64,000 nt of DNA, taken from Halomonas sp. ML-15 (GTDB lineage Bacteria > Pseudomonadota > Gammaproteobacteria > Pseudomonadales > Halomonadaceae). Under the pieces are notes generated by a model, which had not been told where the DNA came from, made no database searches, and worked only from the letters and a program-made list of their open reading frames with translations. Below are positions 48,891 through 57,658 of the stretch, in pieces (within the stretch, counting starts at the first letter, position 1; each line of letters starts with the position of its first letter). The translations under genes were made by a program, and so were the position numbers. The stretch covers positions 1,480,545-1,544,544 of the forward strand of contig NZ_JACXZT010000019.1 of assembly GCF_014779595.1 (NCBI RefSeq), written 5' to 3'.

Positions 48891-49005
48891 TGCAGATCCC
48901 TACGCCTTCGCGGGTGCATGATAGAACGGCTGCCCCATAGAACGGTTTCGACGTTCGGGTACAACATTCCATCCATTTTGATACCTATATCACTCCTGTG
49001 ACCTG

Positions 49006-49024
49006 AGCCCTCCCCGGGCTTTTC
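49006..49024 (+). terminator. Short hairpin with T-run upstream of zinc-ribbon gene
   Basis: Stem AGCCC (49006-49010) / GGGCT (49016-49020) followed by TTTT. It lies after the WYL gene and just before the ribosome binding site of the gene at 49046. Confidence 0.5.
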
Positions 49025-49045
49025 CATCGGCACAGGAGACCTGCT

Positions 49046-49363
49046 ATGTCCCCACCCTGCTCACGCTGTGCCTCGCAGCGCGTCATCAACCTCGAGACGG
49101 CCCGGAAGTTGGGCACCACCGCCGGTGCACTGGCCGGCTCCATCAAAGGAGCCTATGTGTCGCTCTACTCGCCCAGTCGTCTGCTGGTGTCATCGGTCCA
49201 GTTCCCGCTCAGTCGAATCGCCGTTGCGGTGATGGGTGCCGCGACGGGCGGGATTGCGGGTGCCTCGGCCGGTAATCGCATGGTCCAGCACTTGCTTCCA
49301 CCCGGCGAGGGCACGCCCTGGCTGTGCTGGGGCTGTGGCCATGCCTTCCGCGTTCTGAACTGA
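49046..49363 (+). CDS. Small zinc-ribbon protein with hydrophobic glycine-rich middle
   Basis: A 105-residue protein with paired cysteines at both ends, CSRC at residues 5-8 and CWGC near residue 93, which together could bind one zinc ion. The middle (ISVAVMGAATGGIAGASAGN-like region, about 58-78) is Gly/Ala-rich and possibly membrane-embedded. Such proteins are common in conjugative elements and plasmids, with no known function. Ribosome binding site AGGAGA precedes the ATG at 49046. It is the first gene of the recombination module that follows. Confidence 0.6.
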   Translation: MSPPCSRCASQRVINLETARKLGTTAGALAGSIKGAYVSLYSPSRLLVSSVQFPLSRIAVAVMGAATGGIAGASAGNRMVQHLLPPGEGTPWLCWGCGHAFRVLN

Positions 49364-49389
49364 CCCCTTTCCCTTACCACCACCTACCC

Positions 49390-49412
49390 GCCGGCGATCT
49401 GCCGGCTTTTTT
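49390..49412 (+). terminator. Rho-independent terminator upstream of DUF932 gene
   Basis: Stem GCCGGC (49390-49395) / GCCGGC (49401-49406) with a 5-base loop and a run of six T (49407-49412). It directly precedes the GAGGAGA ribosome binding site of the gene at 49430. Confidence 0.75.
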
Positions 49413-49429
49413 CGTTGAGGAGATTTCCC

Positions 49430-50398
49430 ATGGCTCATCTGATCGAACACATGGCCTACGTCGGCGATACCCCCTGGCATGGCCTGGGGCAGCGGCTGTC
49501 ACGTCATCAACCACTCGAGGTCTGGCGTCAACAGGCCGGCATGGACTGGCACATCGAAGAGTCCCCGGTGCGCTTCATTGCTGATGGCGCGGGGCACCTG
49601 GGCAGCATCCACTCCTTCCCTGAGCAGAAGGTGCTCTATCGCTCGGATACCCGGGCACCGCTGTCGGTGGTCTCGCAGCGCTACAAGGTGGTCCAGCCGG
49701 AGGAGGTGCTGGAGTTCTACCGGGATCTGACCGAGTACGCCGGTTATGAGCTGGAGACCGCGGGCGTGCTCAAGGGCGGTCGCAAGTTCTGGGCCCTGGC
49801 CCGGAGTGGACTGGGCACGGCCTTGAAGGGGCAGGACCAGGTCAATGCCTACCTGCTACTGGCTACGTCCTGTGATGGCTCGCTGGCCACCGTCGCCACA
49901 CCTACCTCGGTGCGGGTGGTCTGCAACAACACCCTGACCATTGCCGTGGATGGCATGGCACAGGGGGTGAAGGTGCCGCACAGCACCGAGTTCAATCCGC
50001 AGCGAGTCAAGCAGCAGCTGGGGATCTCGGTCGCCCAGTGGGACGGCTTCATGTATCGCATCAAGACCCTGGCCGAGCGCAAGGTCAGCCAGGAGGAAGT
50101 GCAGGCCTACTTCCAGTCGGTGATCTGCAATACCGAGGCACCGCTGGACGATCCGTCCAAACTGCCCAACTACCGGGCGCTCAATCGCGTTCAAAAGCTC
50201 TACCACAGCGAAGGGCGCGGCTCGCAGCTGTGCACCGCGCAGGGCACGGCCTGGGGCCTGCTCAACGCCATCACCGAGTATGTCGACCACGAGAAGCGGG
50301 CACGCAGTAATGACTACCGCATGGACTCCGCCTGGTTCGGCCAGGGCGCCAGCCTCAAGGACAAGGCCCTGGAGTCGGCGATGGCACTGGTGGCCTGA
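49430..50398 (+). CDS. DUF932 domain protein (phage/plasmid-like)
   Basis: A 322-residue protein of the DUF932 family, found mostly on phages, plasmids and integrative elements next to recombination genes. Characteristic segments are MAHLIEHMAYVGDTPWHGLG at the N terminus, SVVSQRYKVVQPEEVLEFYR near 85, LLATSCDGSLATVATPTSVR near 145 and VVCNNTLTIA near 165. The molecular role is unknown. The ATG at 49430 is supported by GAGGAGA; an upstream start at 49415 is less likely. It opens the set DUF932, small protein, ERF, YqaJ, RadC. Confidence 0.85.
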   Translation: MAHLIEHMAYVGDTPWHGLGQRLSRHQPLEVWRQQAGMDWHIEESPVRFIADGAGHLGSIHSFPEQKVLYRSDTRAPLSVVSQRYKVVQPEEVLEFYRDLTEYAGYELETAGVLKGGRKFWALARSGLGTALKGQDQVNAYLLLATSCDGSLATVATPTSVRVVCNNTLTIAVDGMAQGVKVPHSTEFNPQRVKQQLGISVAQWDGFMYRIKTLAERKVSQEEVQAYFQSVICNTEAPLDDPSKLPNYRALNRVQKLYHSEGRGSQLCTAQGTAWGLLNAITEYVDHEKRARSNDYRMDSAWFGQGASLKDKALESAMALVA

Positions 50399-50457
50399 TC
50401 GCCGTCGGTGATTCTAGCGGCTTGTTCCACCCCTATCGATTATCCCCATCACGGCAT

Positions 50458-50487
50458 AACGCCCAGCCCCTCGAAGGCCGGGCGTTT
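50458..50487 (+). terminator. Hairpin upstream of small gene
   Basis: Arms 50458-50468 and 50476-50486 pair with a single mismatch (AACGCCC-A-GCC against GGC-C-GGGCGTT), followed by TTTGTGTTT. It lies between the DUF932 gene and the small gene at 50506. Confidence 0.6.
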
Positions 50488-50505
50488 GTGTTTCTGGAGG
50501 TGCCT

Positions 50506-50691
50506 ATGCAACCCCCCATGACCTTTGAGATGTGCCGGGCCCTGACTCAGCTGACTCGTCAGCTGCTGGGGGCCGGTGAACGTGAAACCCACACCCACGT
50601 GCTGGCCAAGGGCCAGGTCTACCGCGTGGTCGTGTCGCTGGAGCCGGTCCCGGCGGATCAGCTCCATGACGTCATCAACCGCTACCTGTAA
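50506..50691 (+). CDS. Small hypothetical protein of the recombination module
   Basis: A 61-residue protein (MQPPMTFEMCRALTQLTRQL..., ending DQLHDVINRYL). It appears to be a single helical/strand domain without cysteine clusters or membrane segments. The ATG at 50506 has TGGAGGTG immediately upstream and the next gene starts 10 bp later, so it is part of the module. I do not recognise a family; small basic or acidic accessory proteins commonly lie between DUF932 and ERF genes. Confidence 0.6.
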   Translation: MQPPMTFEMCRALTQLTRQLLGAGERETHTHVLAKGQVYRVVVSLEPVPADQLHDVINRYL

Positions 50692-50701
50692 GGAGATCAC
50701 C

Positions 50702-51460
50702 ATGGCAACGCCCATTCATCCCGAGCACGGCAAGAACAGCTCTCCGCTATCACCCCACCAGACACCCCAGCCACTGCAGGAGAGCACCGCGATCATCCAG
50801 GTGATCGAGCGGGCGGCCCTCAACCCCGACGTCGACATCGACAAGATGGAGCGCCTGCTGCAGATGCAGGAGCGCGTCCTCGACCGCCAGGCGCTGATGG
50901 CCTATTGCGCCGCCATGGCGGCGATGCAGACGGAGCTACCCAGCATTGTGGAGCGAGGCCAGGGCAACAACGGCGGCTATGCCACCCTCGAGGATATCGT
51001 CGACACCGTGCGGCCCATCATGCAGCGCCACGGCTTCGCGGTGAGCTTCCGTATCCAAACCCAGGAGCGAGGCATTCAGGTCACTGGCGTGCTGATGCAC
51101 CAGGAGGGACACCGGGAAGAGACCAGCATGCTGCTGCCAGCGGACGTGAGCGGCAACAAGAACGCCGTGCAGGCGTTTGGCTCCTCCACCAGCTATGGCA
51201 AGCGCTACGTGCTGTGCGCGCTACTCAACATCACCACCCGCGGACAGGACGATAACGGCCAGGGTGCTGCGCCACCGGTGAAGGTGGTCACGGCGTTCCA
51301 GGCCGCTCAGCTCAAGCAGCTGATCACCGCTTGTCCCGTCACGACCCAGGAGTGGTTCGTCGGCAAGTACGGCGACGTCGAGCGGGTCCCCCGCAGCGAT
51401 TTCGACAAGCTACGCGCCTCCCTGCAAAAGCGGGCTCTGCCCAATCATCAACATCACTAA
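50702..51460 (+). CDS. ERF family single-strand annealing recombinase
   Basis: A 252-residue ERF-superfamily protein, a phage-type single-strand DNA annealing recombinase. Conserved segments are AAMAAMQTELPSIVERGQGN near residue 73, YATLEDIVDTVRPIMQRHGF near 97, VLMHQEGHREETSMLLPAD near 128 and the family hallmark FGSSTSYGKRYVLCALLNI near 160. The N-terminal 40 residues and C-terminal tail are variable. It is paired with a YqaJ exonuclease downstream, as in phage and ICE recombination systems where the exonuclease makes single strands for the annealing protein. Start ATG 50702 with AAGGAG upstream. Confidence 0.9.
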   Translation: MATPIHPEHGKNSSPLSPHQTPQPLQESTAIIQVIERAALNPDVDIDKMERLLQMQERVLDRQALMAYCAAMAAMQTELPSIVERGQGNNGGYATLEDIVDTVRPIMQRHGFAVSFRIQTQERGIQVTGVLMHQEGHREETSMLLPADVSGNKNAVQAFGSSTSYGKRYVLCALLNITTRGQDDNGQGAAPPVKVVTAFQAAQLKQLITACPVTTQEWFVGKYGDVERVPRSDFDKLRASLQKRALPNHQHH

Positions 51461-51467
51461 GCGATCG

Positions 51468-51486
51468 GCGAGGGGCCCACCCTCGC
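51468..51486 (+). terminator. Hairpin between ERF and YqaJ genes
   Basis: A perfect 7-bp stem GCGAGGG (51468-51474) / CCCTCGC (51480-51486), 5-base loop, with no clean T-run. It is in the same position relative to the next gene as the other hairpins of this module. Confidence 0.45.
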
Positions 51487-51518
51487 TGCTATGCCGTCAT
51501 GTCACCAAGGAGATCGTC

Positions 51519-52130
51519 ATGCAGATCCTGACACTGGAACAGGGCACGCCCGAGTGGCATGCCGCCCGTCTTGGCATCGTCACCATGTCCGAGCTGAAGA
51601 CACTGCTGGTCAAGGGCAAGGGGCCGGAAGGCTTTGGTACCGGCGCCATCAGCTATATGCATCAATTGATCGGTGAGCGCATCACCGGGGAACCCTCGGA
51701 GGCCTTTCAAGGCAATGCCCACACCCAGCGCGGTCACCAGTTGGAGCCGGTGGCGCGGGAGCTCTACCAGGAGGCCACTGGCCTGTCCCGCCTGGAGCAG
51801 GTCGGCATCATCCTCAACCACGGGGTGGGCTATTCCCCCGACTGCCTGGTGGACAACAACGGCCTGGCAGAGATCAAGACCAAGCTGCCCAAGGTCCAGA
51901 TCGAACTGCTGCTGGACGGCGAGCTGCCCCAGGAGCACGTGGCTCAGTGCCAGGGTGGTCTGTGGGTCAGTGAACGGGAGTGGATCGATTTCGTCAGCTA
52001 CTGGCCCGGGATGCCGCTGTTCGTGAAGCGGGCTTACCGGGATGAGGCAATGATCCGCACCATCGCCGAGCGCGTGGAGGCGTTCTACGAAGAACTGGAG
52101 CGTCGCATGGCCATGGTCATGGCCGCCTGA
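51519..52130 (+). CDS. YqaJ family viral exonuclease
   Basis: A 203-residue lambda-exonuclease-like protein of the YqaJ family. The N terminus LTLEQGTPEWHAARLGIVTM gives the usual W-x-x-x-R motif, and the PD-(D/E)XK core is visible as RGHQLEPVARELYQE (Glu), YSPDCLVDNNGLAEIKTKL (Asp...Glu-x-Lys) and VAQCQGGLWVSER (Gln). All catalytic positions appear intact. It would resect double-strand ends for the ERF annealing protein encoded upstream. Start ATG 51519 has AAGGAGA upstream. Confidence 0.9.
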   Translation: MQILTLEQGTPEWHAARLGIVTMSELKTLLVKGKGPEGFGTGAISYMHQLIGERITGEPSEAFQGNAHTQRGHQLEPVARELYQEATGLSRLEQVGIILNHGVGYSPDCLVDNNGLAEIKTKLPKVQIELLLDGELPQEHVAQCQGGLWVSEREWIDFVSYWPGMPLFVKRAYRDEAMIRTIAERVEAFYEELERRMAMVMAA

Positions 52131-52141
52131 GGAGAGACACC

Positions 52142-52639
52142 ATGAACCATCACAAGCTGAGTGCCGGCGAGACTGCCGGCACCTATCGCATCACCGCGCC
52201 GGTCACCGAGGCGGAGCTCTTGAGCATTGCCCAGGCCTTCGCTCGTCGCCGGCTGGCCAAGGGGCGCAAGATCACCCAGCCGGCGCTGGCCTTCGAATAC
52301 CTGCAGATCCTGCTGCAGGACTATGAACACGAGGTATTCAGTGCCATCTTCCTCGACACCCAGCATCGGGTCATCAAATTTGAGGAGCTGTTCCGCGGCA
52401 CCATCGACGCGGCCAACGTCTATCCCCGTGAGGTGGTCAAGCAAGCGCTGAGCTGTAATGCCGCCGCCGTCATACTGGTCCACAACCATCCAAGCGGCGA
52501 TCCCGAGCCCAGCGATGCCGACCGACGCATCACCCAGCGGCTGAAGGAAGCGCTGGGCCTGGTGGAGATCCGCGTTAACGATCACATCGTGGTCGGTAGC
52601 GAAGGATGCGAGTCGTTTGCTGAGCGTGGGTATCTGTAG
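52142..52639 (+). CDS. RadC/JAB-domain protein
   Basis: A 165-residue RadC-type JAB/MPN domain protein without the N-terminal helix-hairpin-helix part of chromosomal RadC. The metal-binding motif is intact: VHNHPSGDPEPSDAD near residue 118 (HxH...D). Family segments include FLDTQHRVIKFEELFRGTID and VYPREVVKQALSCNAAAVIL. Short RadC copies like this are frequent on phages and integrative elements and may act as DNA-modification or anti-restriction factors; the function is not settled. It follows the YqaJ gene by 11 bp. Confidence 0.88.
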   Translation: MNHHKLSAGETAGTYRITAPVTEAELLSIAQAFARRRLAKGRKITQPALAFEYLQILLQDYEHEVFSAIFLDTQHRVIKFEELFRGTIDAANVYPREVVKQALSCNAAAVILVHNHPSGDPEPSDADRRITQRLKEALGLVEIRVNDHIVVGSEGCESFAERGYL

Positions 52640-53396
52640 CGCTGGCAATTGTCAGTCCCACGACATAATGCCGGTGCCGCCTCTCAGTGGCGGCACCGCC
52701 ATCACCATAAGCATTTATTTTTTGCTGTAATTGGCAGGCCTCGCCCCATCAGCGGGCCTTGTCGCCTGCACTGGACTGCCCCGGCGAACTGACTGACAGC
52801 CACAGGAATACAGGTGCCGTCGCGATCTTGGAAAAATGAGGCTCCGGCAGTGAGAAAGGCACAGCCAAAGCCTGCTGAGGTGAGGGGCATCAGACGAATG
52901 AACCCACCCAAATGATGATCTATCTCCTGTGAGCCGGCCCGTTCGGATGATAGCCTAAGTTAACTGGATTGCTACCCAAAGCAACAATTTGACTTAATGC
53001 AACATGAGATGCATGGCCTGACTCTCATCCTTTCCATAGCATTTCTCTCGCATCCGGTAGCTGAAGTGGCTTAGAAGTCAGAGCAGGAGGCTGGTATGCA
53101 GGTGTTATGCGTCCCCGGCAGGCGAGTGGCCATCCGCGGTTGCGAATGGTTCTTCCGCCGAGCCGATCCCAGCGACACAATCCGTGTGCTCTACTATGCC
53201 GCCGCACGTTTCGAGTGTGGCCTGAGCCCTGCTTCGAGAAAAGCCGACTGTTCATCGAGTCCCCATTGCGCCAGATCACCTCGACGGATGACAAGATCCC
53301 TAGGGCCGCAAGGTAGTCATGAACACTCCTCAACAGATCAACCCGGTACGGACAATATGATGCTGTTTGTCTCATCCCAGATTAAAAAGCAAAGCT
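52640..53396. other. Gene-free spacer between recombination and defence modules
   Basis: About 750 bp without a supportable gene. A perfect 9-bp stem, GGTGCCGCC (52673-52681) / GGCGGCACC (52689-52697), lies 34 bp after the RadC stop and may end the recombination module transcript, although no T-run follows. The rest shows several short, overlapping frames in both directions without family features. The promoter of the defence operon is probably within the last 150 bp, which are AT-richer. Confidence 0.4.
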
Positions 53397-54899
53397 ATGC
53401 CTTTGATTAATAAAAGTTTTACCAAAGCAGATGCGACACCGCGAGCCTCGGCGTTGATAGAGAGCTTGAGGGATATAGGGTACTCGCTGTCAACTGCTCT
53501 TGCTGACATCATCGACAACTCTATAACTGCGGGCGCATCCACCGTCCGCATTTTCGCGGACACCCTTACCGATAGCCCATCGATTGCAATTATCGATAAC
53601 GGTAGCGGCATGGATCAGGAAGATTTAATCGAAGCGTTGCGACTAGGCAGCAGGAACCCTCGCGAGGAAAGGACAGCATCTGACCTCGGGCGGTTCGGTC
53701 TAGGCCTCAAGAGCGCCAGTTTTTCTCAATGCCGCAGGTTAACCGTTTTGTCTCGACGAGGCGGCTCTCTGGCTGGTGCGCGATGGGACCTAGACGACGT
53801 TGCCGAGACCGACCGCTGGGAGATCTCGTTGATCGAGGACGACAGCAACATCCCCCACGCTGACCTTTTACGCAGCGACGGAACTTTGGTTCTTTGGGAG
53901 AAATTAGATCGGGTAGATGGCGGATATCGGCACGATGCACGGAAACGTGCGCAGCATATCAACAGTGCGTTGGCGGGTGCGGAGAGGCATCTCCGGATTG
54001 TATTTCACCGCTTCATGGAACGCGGCGGTAAGGGCAAGCTCTCGATATCCATCAATGATCGCGTCTTGGATCCGATCGACCCGTTCGCTACGAAACACCC
54101 AGCAACCCAGATTGATCCCGAAGAAACACTGACCCTCGCGCAAGGTATTGTGCGTATTCGCAGCTTCACCATTCCCCACCACAAGCTCCTGCAGAAAGAC
54201 GAGTGGGATAAGCTTGGTGGGCCCGAAGGACACCTAAGATCACAGGGTTTCTACATCTACCGTGGTGATCGCCTGATTATCAGTGGTAGTTGGCTTGGCC
54301 TAGCGCGACAGACCGAGCTAACCAAGCTGTGCCGTATCAGGTTGGACATCCCGAACACGATGGATGCCGATTGGAAGATCGACGTCAAGAAGGCGTCCGC
54401 TCAGTTGCCACCAGTGGTACGCGAGCGGCTCAAGAAGATCGTAGAACGCTTTGTGCATACATCCAAGCGCACCTATAGACAGCGGGGACAGAAGCTGACC
54501 GACGAGTCACGGGTACCAATGTGGCAACGGCTTCTGAAGGATGGGTCGATCGTCTATCAGCCGAACTCCAATCATCCAGTCCTCGTCGAGTTCGAGGAGT
54601 GCCTGCCCGAAGGCCTACGGCAGGGGTTCAGGAACTGCATCTCGCTCGTCGGCGCTGGCCTGCCGGTAGACTCACTGCACGCTGACCTGCTGGGCCAGGC
54701 CGAGACCGTCAAGTCGACAGAGGCGGAGATGGGTGCGCTTGAGCAGGCCCTGCACTCGATGGTTCCGCACCTACTCGAGCAGGGTATCTCTGAAGCGGGT
54801 ATACGCTCAATGCTGAAGACGACTGATATGTTTCGAAACGAGTGGGAGCGGGTTGAGCCCGTGCTCGCCATAATTTTCGAGAAGGGAGGCCCAGAATGA
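53397..54899 (+). CDS. MutL-like GHKL ATPase of a defence operon
   Basis: A 500-residue protein with an N-terminal GHKL (HATPase) domain. Motif I is ADIIDNSITAGAS (Asn41), motif II IIDNGSGM at 65-72, and motif III DLGRFGLGLKSAS at 96-108, the pattern of MutL/MORC-type ATPases. The C-terminal 350 residues form further domains, including LIISGSWLGL and LDIPNTMDADWKIDVKKASA segments typical of this group. In this family such ATPases occur with Z1 helicase-like and nuclease genes in restriction-like systems. Here the stop overlaps the Z1 gene start. The ATG at 53397 has a poor ribosome binding site; a TTG at 53367 is an alternative. Confidence 0.85.
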   Translation: MPLINKSFTKADATPRASALIESLRDIGYSLSTALADIIDNSITAGASTVRIFADTLTDSPSIAIIDNGSGMDQEDLIEALRLGSRNPREERTASDLGRFGLGLKSASFSQCRRLTVLSRRGGSLAGARWDLDDVAETDRWEISLIEDDSNIPHADLLRSDGTLVLWEKLDRVDGGYRHDARKRAQHINSALAGAERHLRIVFHRFMERGGKGKLSISINDRVLDPIDPFATKHPATQIDPEETLTLAQGIVRIRSFTIPHHKLLQKDEWDKLGGPEGHLRSQGFYIYRGDRLIISGSWLGLARQTELTKLCRIRLDIPNTMDADWKIDVKKASAQLPPVVRERLKKIVERFVHTSKRTYRQRGQKLTDESRVPMWQRLLKDGSIVYQPNSNHPVLVEFEECLPEGLRQGFRNCISLVGAGLPVDSLHADLLGQAETVKSTEAEMGALEQALHSMVPHLLEQGISEAGIRSMLKTTDMFRNEWERVEPVLAIIFEKGGPE

Positions 54900-57658
54900 C
54901 AGGCCAGTTAGACATGCTTGATAACATGGTGTCCCAAGGGCTTGCGGATAGCACTCGACGCACCCCGGAAGGGATCAGAGGGCTTATTGCCTCAGTACGC
55001 CAGGCGCCGATTTTCCCGGATGTGAATGATGAGGATGCCGAGATGCTGGCGCGCGCGATCGAGGAACGGATCGGCGTCAGTATGGGGCTTGGTGCTACGG
55101 TGGACGCCAGTGACTTCGAACCGTGGCTCGAGAGAGTTCGTCCGGAAATCGAGAGTGGATCCGATCCTTGGTACTACTGGTCGCGCTACAAGAAACTACT
55201 TTTCAAGAAAAAACTTCCTCATGACGTCATTTACGGGACAGACCAAATAACGGACACGATCCTTGGACGCCTCGGGAACCCACGAGACAAACGGCACTGG
55301 GATCGAAAGGGCATGGTCGTCGGGCATGTCCAGAGCGGAAAGACTGCCAACTATACCGGTCTTGTCTGCAAGGCCGCCGATGCCGGATATCGGTTGATCA
55401 TCGTGATCGCAGGGATCCATAGCAACCTGCGTAACCAGACTCAAGGACGAATCGATGAGGGCTTCATCGGGCGCGATACCGGTCGCCTCGCCCAGTTGGG
55501 CACCCGCGAAAAGCCCAAACTGATCGGGGTTGCCGAGTTCGATGACAGGTTCACCCCAGTCAGCCTCACCAATACGATCAAGGATTTCAACAAGACCACC
55601 GCTACCTCGAACACGAGCCAGATCGCCTCCTATGCGGTACCGGTCGTGCTCGTGATCAAGAAGAATACTCATACCCTGCGCAACCTGACCGAGTGGCTGC
55701 GCGAGCACAGTGCCAACCATTCGTCCGAGATGGTCGACCAGCCAATGCTGCTGATCGATGATGAGGCGGACAATGCATCCATCAATGTAAAATACGGAAA
55801 GAACGAGGTCTCCAGGATCAACGGGCAGATACGGGAATTGCTCGGCCTTTTCCGCCGCAGCTGCTATGTAGGTTACACCGCGACCCCGTTCGCAAACATC
55901 TTCATCGACCCTGAGCAGGATGAAGCGATGGAGGCGGAAGACCTTTTTCCACGGGATTTCATCATCGGCCTCGATGCCCCGAACAACTATTTCGGGCCAC
56001 GCAAGGTATTCCTCGATGGCATGCCGGATGAGGAAGAGCCGCTCTATCTGCGCAACATCATCGACAACGAGGATGTTCTACCGATCCGGCACAAGATTGA
56101 CGACGATCTCGTTTCGGTCCCCCCCAGCATGATCGAGGCGCTCCGTGCATTTCTTATTGCGCGGACCATCCGGGACTTGCGGGGACAGCGCGAGCAGCAC
56201 GCCTCGATGCTGGTCAACTCGAGCCGTTTCACCCGCATGCAGGGCCTTATACGCAACAGGCTTCAGGAGGCGCTCGACACGATCCGGGATTCCATCCGCA
56301 TAAACGCGTCTCTGGGTGAGCGGGGCATTCGGGATCCGGAGATTGCAGCGCTGCGTGATATATGGGCCGCCGAGTACCATGAAGCATGGTCGGATTGGGG
56401 CGAGATCCAGACGCAGATGCTCAGCTCGATAGGTGGTGCGAAGGTCGTCGAGGTGAACAGTCGAGTCAATGACCTCGATTACTCCGCGGCTGGTGAGCGC
56501 GGGCTGACCGTGATCGCAGTCGGGGGCTTCTCACTGTCGCGAGGCCTCACCCTCGAAGGGCTGACCGTCTCCTACTTCCTGCGCAACTCAATGATGTATG
56601 ACACTCTCATGCAGATGGGGCGCTGGTTTGGCTACCGGGGTAAATATGAGGATCTGTGCCGGATCTGGATGCCGCCTCAGGCGATAGGCTGGTATGCCCA
56701 TATCGCCGAGGCCACCGAGGAACTTCACGAAGAGCTGCGTCGCATGCAGCGAGATAAGGCGACGCCCCTGCAATTCGGTCTGGCGGTGCGTAGTCATCCT
56801 TCGTCCCTCCTGGTCACCGCGCGAAACAAGCTGGGATCTGGCGAGAAACATGTGAAGATTGGCCTTTCAAACGGTTATGTCGAAACACACAAGCTAATCA
56901 ACTCCCCTGAAATTCAGGAGGGCAACAGGAGCGCAGCCCGGGCTCTTGCCTTAGCTCTGCAAGCAGACGGTCATCACTTGACCGATGATGCGCGTGTGAG
57001 CGGTGGCTTCCTCCTAAGAGACGTCGATGTGGCTCTTATAGATGATTTCCTACTTCGTTTCCGGAATGCTCGAGAAAGCGTAGGGACGACCATTGAACCA
57101 CTACGCCGATATATCAATGAGCGTGCCCTTGATGAACTTGGCAAATGGGATGTTTTATTCGCAAGCGTCAGCGGTAACGAGGCCAATTCGGATATCCTCG
57201 GCTGGCCGATCGGCCCTGCTCGAAGGAGCATAGGTGTTGATAACCTTAAGGACGGCATATTGTCGGTCAGTGGATCACGTGCGCGTGTTGCCTCGAGGGG
57301 AGTCGAAAAAATTGGTGTGGCACTAGAGGATGCTACCCGTGCCGAAGCCGACTTTCTGAAGGACCACTGTCTCGATAGACCCGGGAAGTCGAATTTTCCA
57401 GACCATATCTACAGGGGGGTGCGCAAGAAACCTCTTATGGTACTTTTCCTGCTTTCGGTCAAGCTTCCTGACAAGACGGAGCACCCTGAAGCGAATGAAA
57501 AGCTTTTGCCGAAGGAACCGGTCGTTGCTTTCGGGATCAGCTTTCCCCGCTCGTCGTATCCGGACAAGAAGGTCGAGTATGTCATGAATACCACCATGCT
57601 CCGCGAATTGTTCGGCGAGGAAGATCTCGATGAGGATGCGGAGATGGTGGATGTCTGA
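54896..57658 (+). CDS. Z1 domain protein (superfamily 2 helicase-like)
   Basis: A 920-residue protein of the Z1 family. Walker A GHVQSGKT is at 143-150, the DEAD-like Walker B LLIDDEAD at 285-292, and GYTATPFAN at 326-334 corresponds to the SAT motif; C-terminal helicase motifs appear as VGGFSLSRGLTLEGL (542-556) and QMGRWFGYR (573-581). This is a complete SF2-type ATPase core, probably a DNA translocase in the defence complex. The ATG overlaps the upstream ATPase stop (ATGA), and the gene's end overlaps the nuclease gene by 8 bp. Z1 proteins are known mainly from phage-defence contexts. Confidence 0.9.
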   Translation: MTGQLDMLDNMVSQGLADSTRRTPEGIRGLIASVRQAPIFPDVNDEDAEMLARAIEERIGVSMGLGATVDASDFEPWLERVRPEIESGSDPWYYWSRYKKLLFKKKLPHDVIYGTDQITDTILGRLGNPRDKRHWDRKGMVVGHVQSGKTANYTGLVCKAADAGYRLIIVIAGIHSNLRNQTQGRIDEGFIGRDTGRLAQLGTREKPKLIGVAEFDDRFTPVSLTNTIKDFNKTTATSNTSQIASYAVPVVLVIKKNTHTLRNLTEWLREHSANHSSEMVDQPMLLIDDEADNASINVKYGKNEVSRINGQIRELLGLFRRSCYVGYTATPFANIFIDPEQDEAMEAEDLFPRDFIIGLDAPNNYFGPRKVFLDGMPDEEEPLYLRNIIDNEDVLPIRHKIDDDLVSVPPSMIEALRAFLIARTIRDLRGQREQHASMLVNSSRFTRMQGLIRNRLQEALDTIRDSIRINASLGERGIRDPEIAALRDIWAAEYHEAWSDWGEIQTQMLSSIGGAKVVEVNSRVNDLDYSAAGERGLTVIAVGGFSLSRGLTLEGLTVSYFLRNSMMYDTLMQMGRWFGYRGKYEDLCRIWMPPQAIGWYAHIAEATEELHEELRRMQRDKATPLQFGLAVRSHPSSLLVTARNKLGSGEKHVKIGLSNGYVETHKLINSPEIQEGNRSAARALALALQADGHHLTDDARVSGGFLLRDVDVALIDDFLLRFRNARESVGTTIEPLRRYINERALDELGKWDVLFASVSGNEANSDILGWPIGPARRSIGVDNLKDGILSVSGSRARVASRGVEKIGVALEDATRAEADFLKDHCLDRPGKSNFPDHIYRGVRKKPLMVLFLLSVKLPDKTEHPEANEKLLPKEPVVAFGISFPRSSYPDKKVEYVMNTTMLRELFGEEDLDEDAEMVDV

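Noticed and set aside
52702..53410. Small frames in the spacer before the defence operon
   Set aside because: Lengths under 120 codons on both strands with inconsistent codon use and no similarity in style to known proteins.
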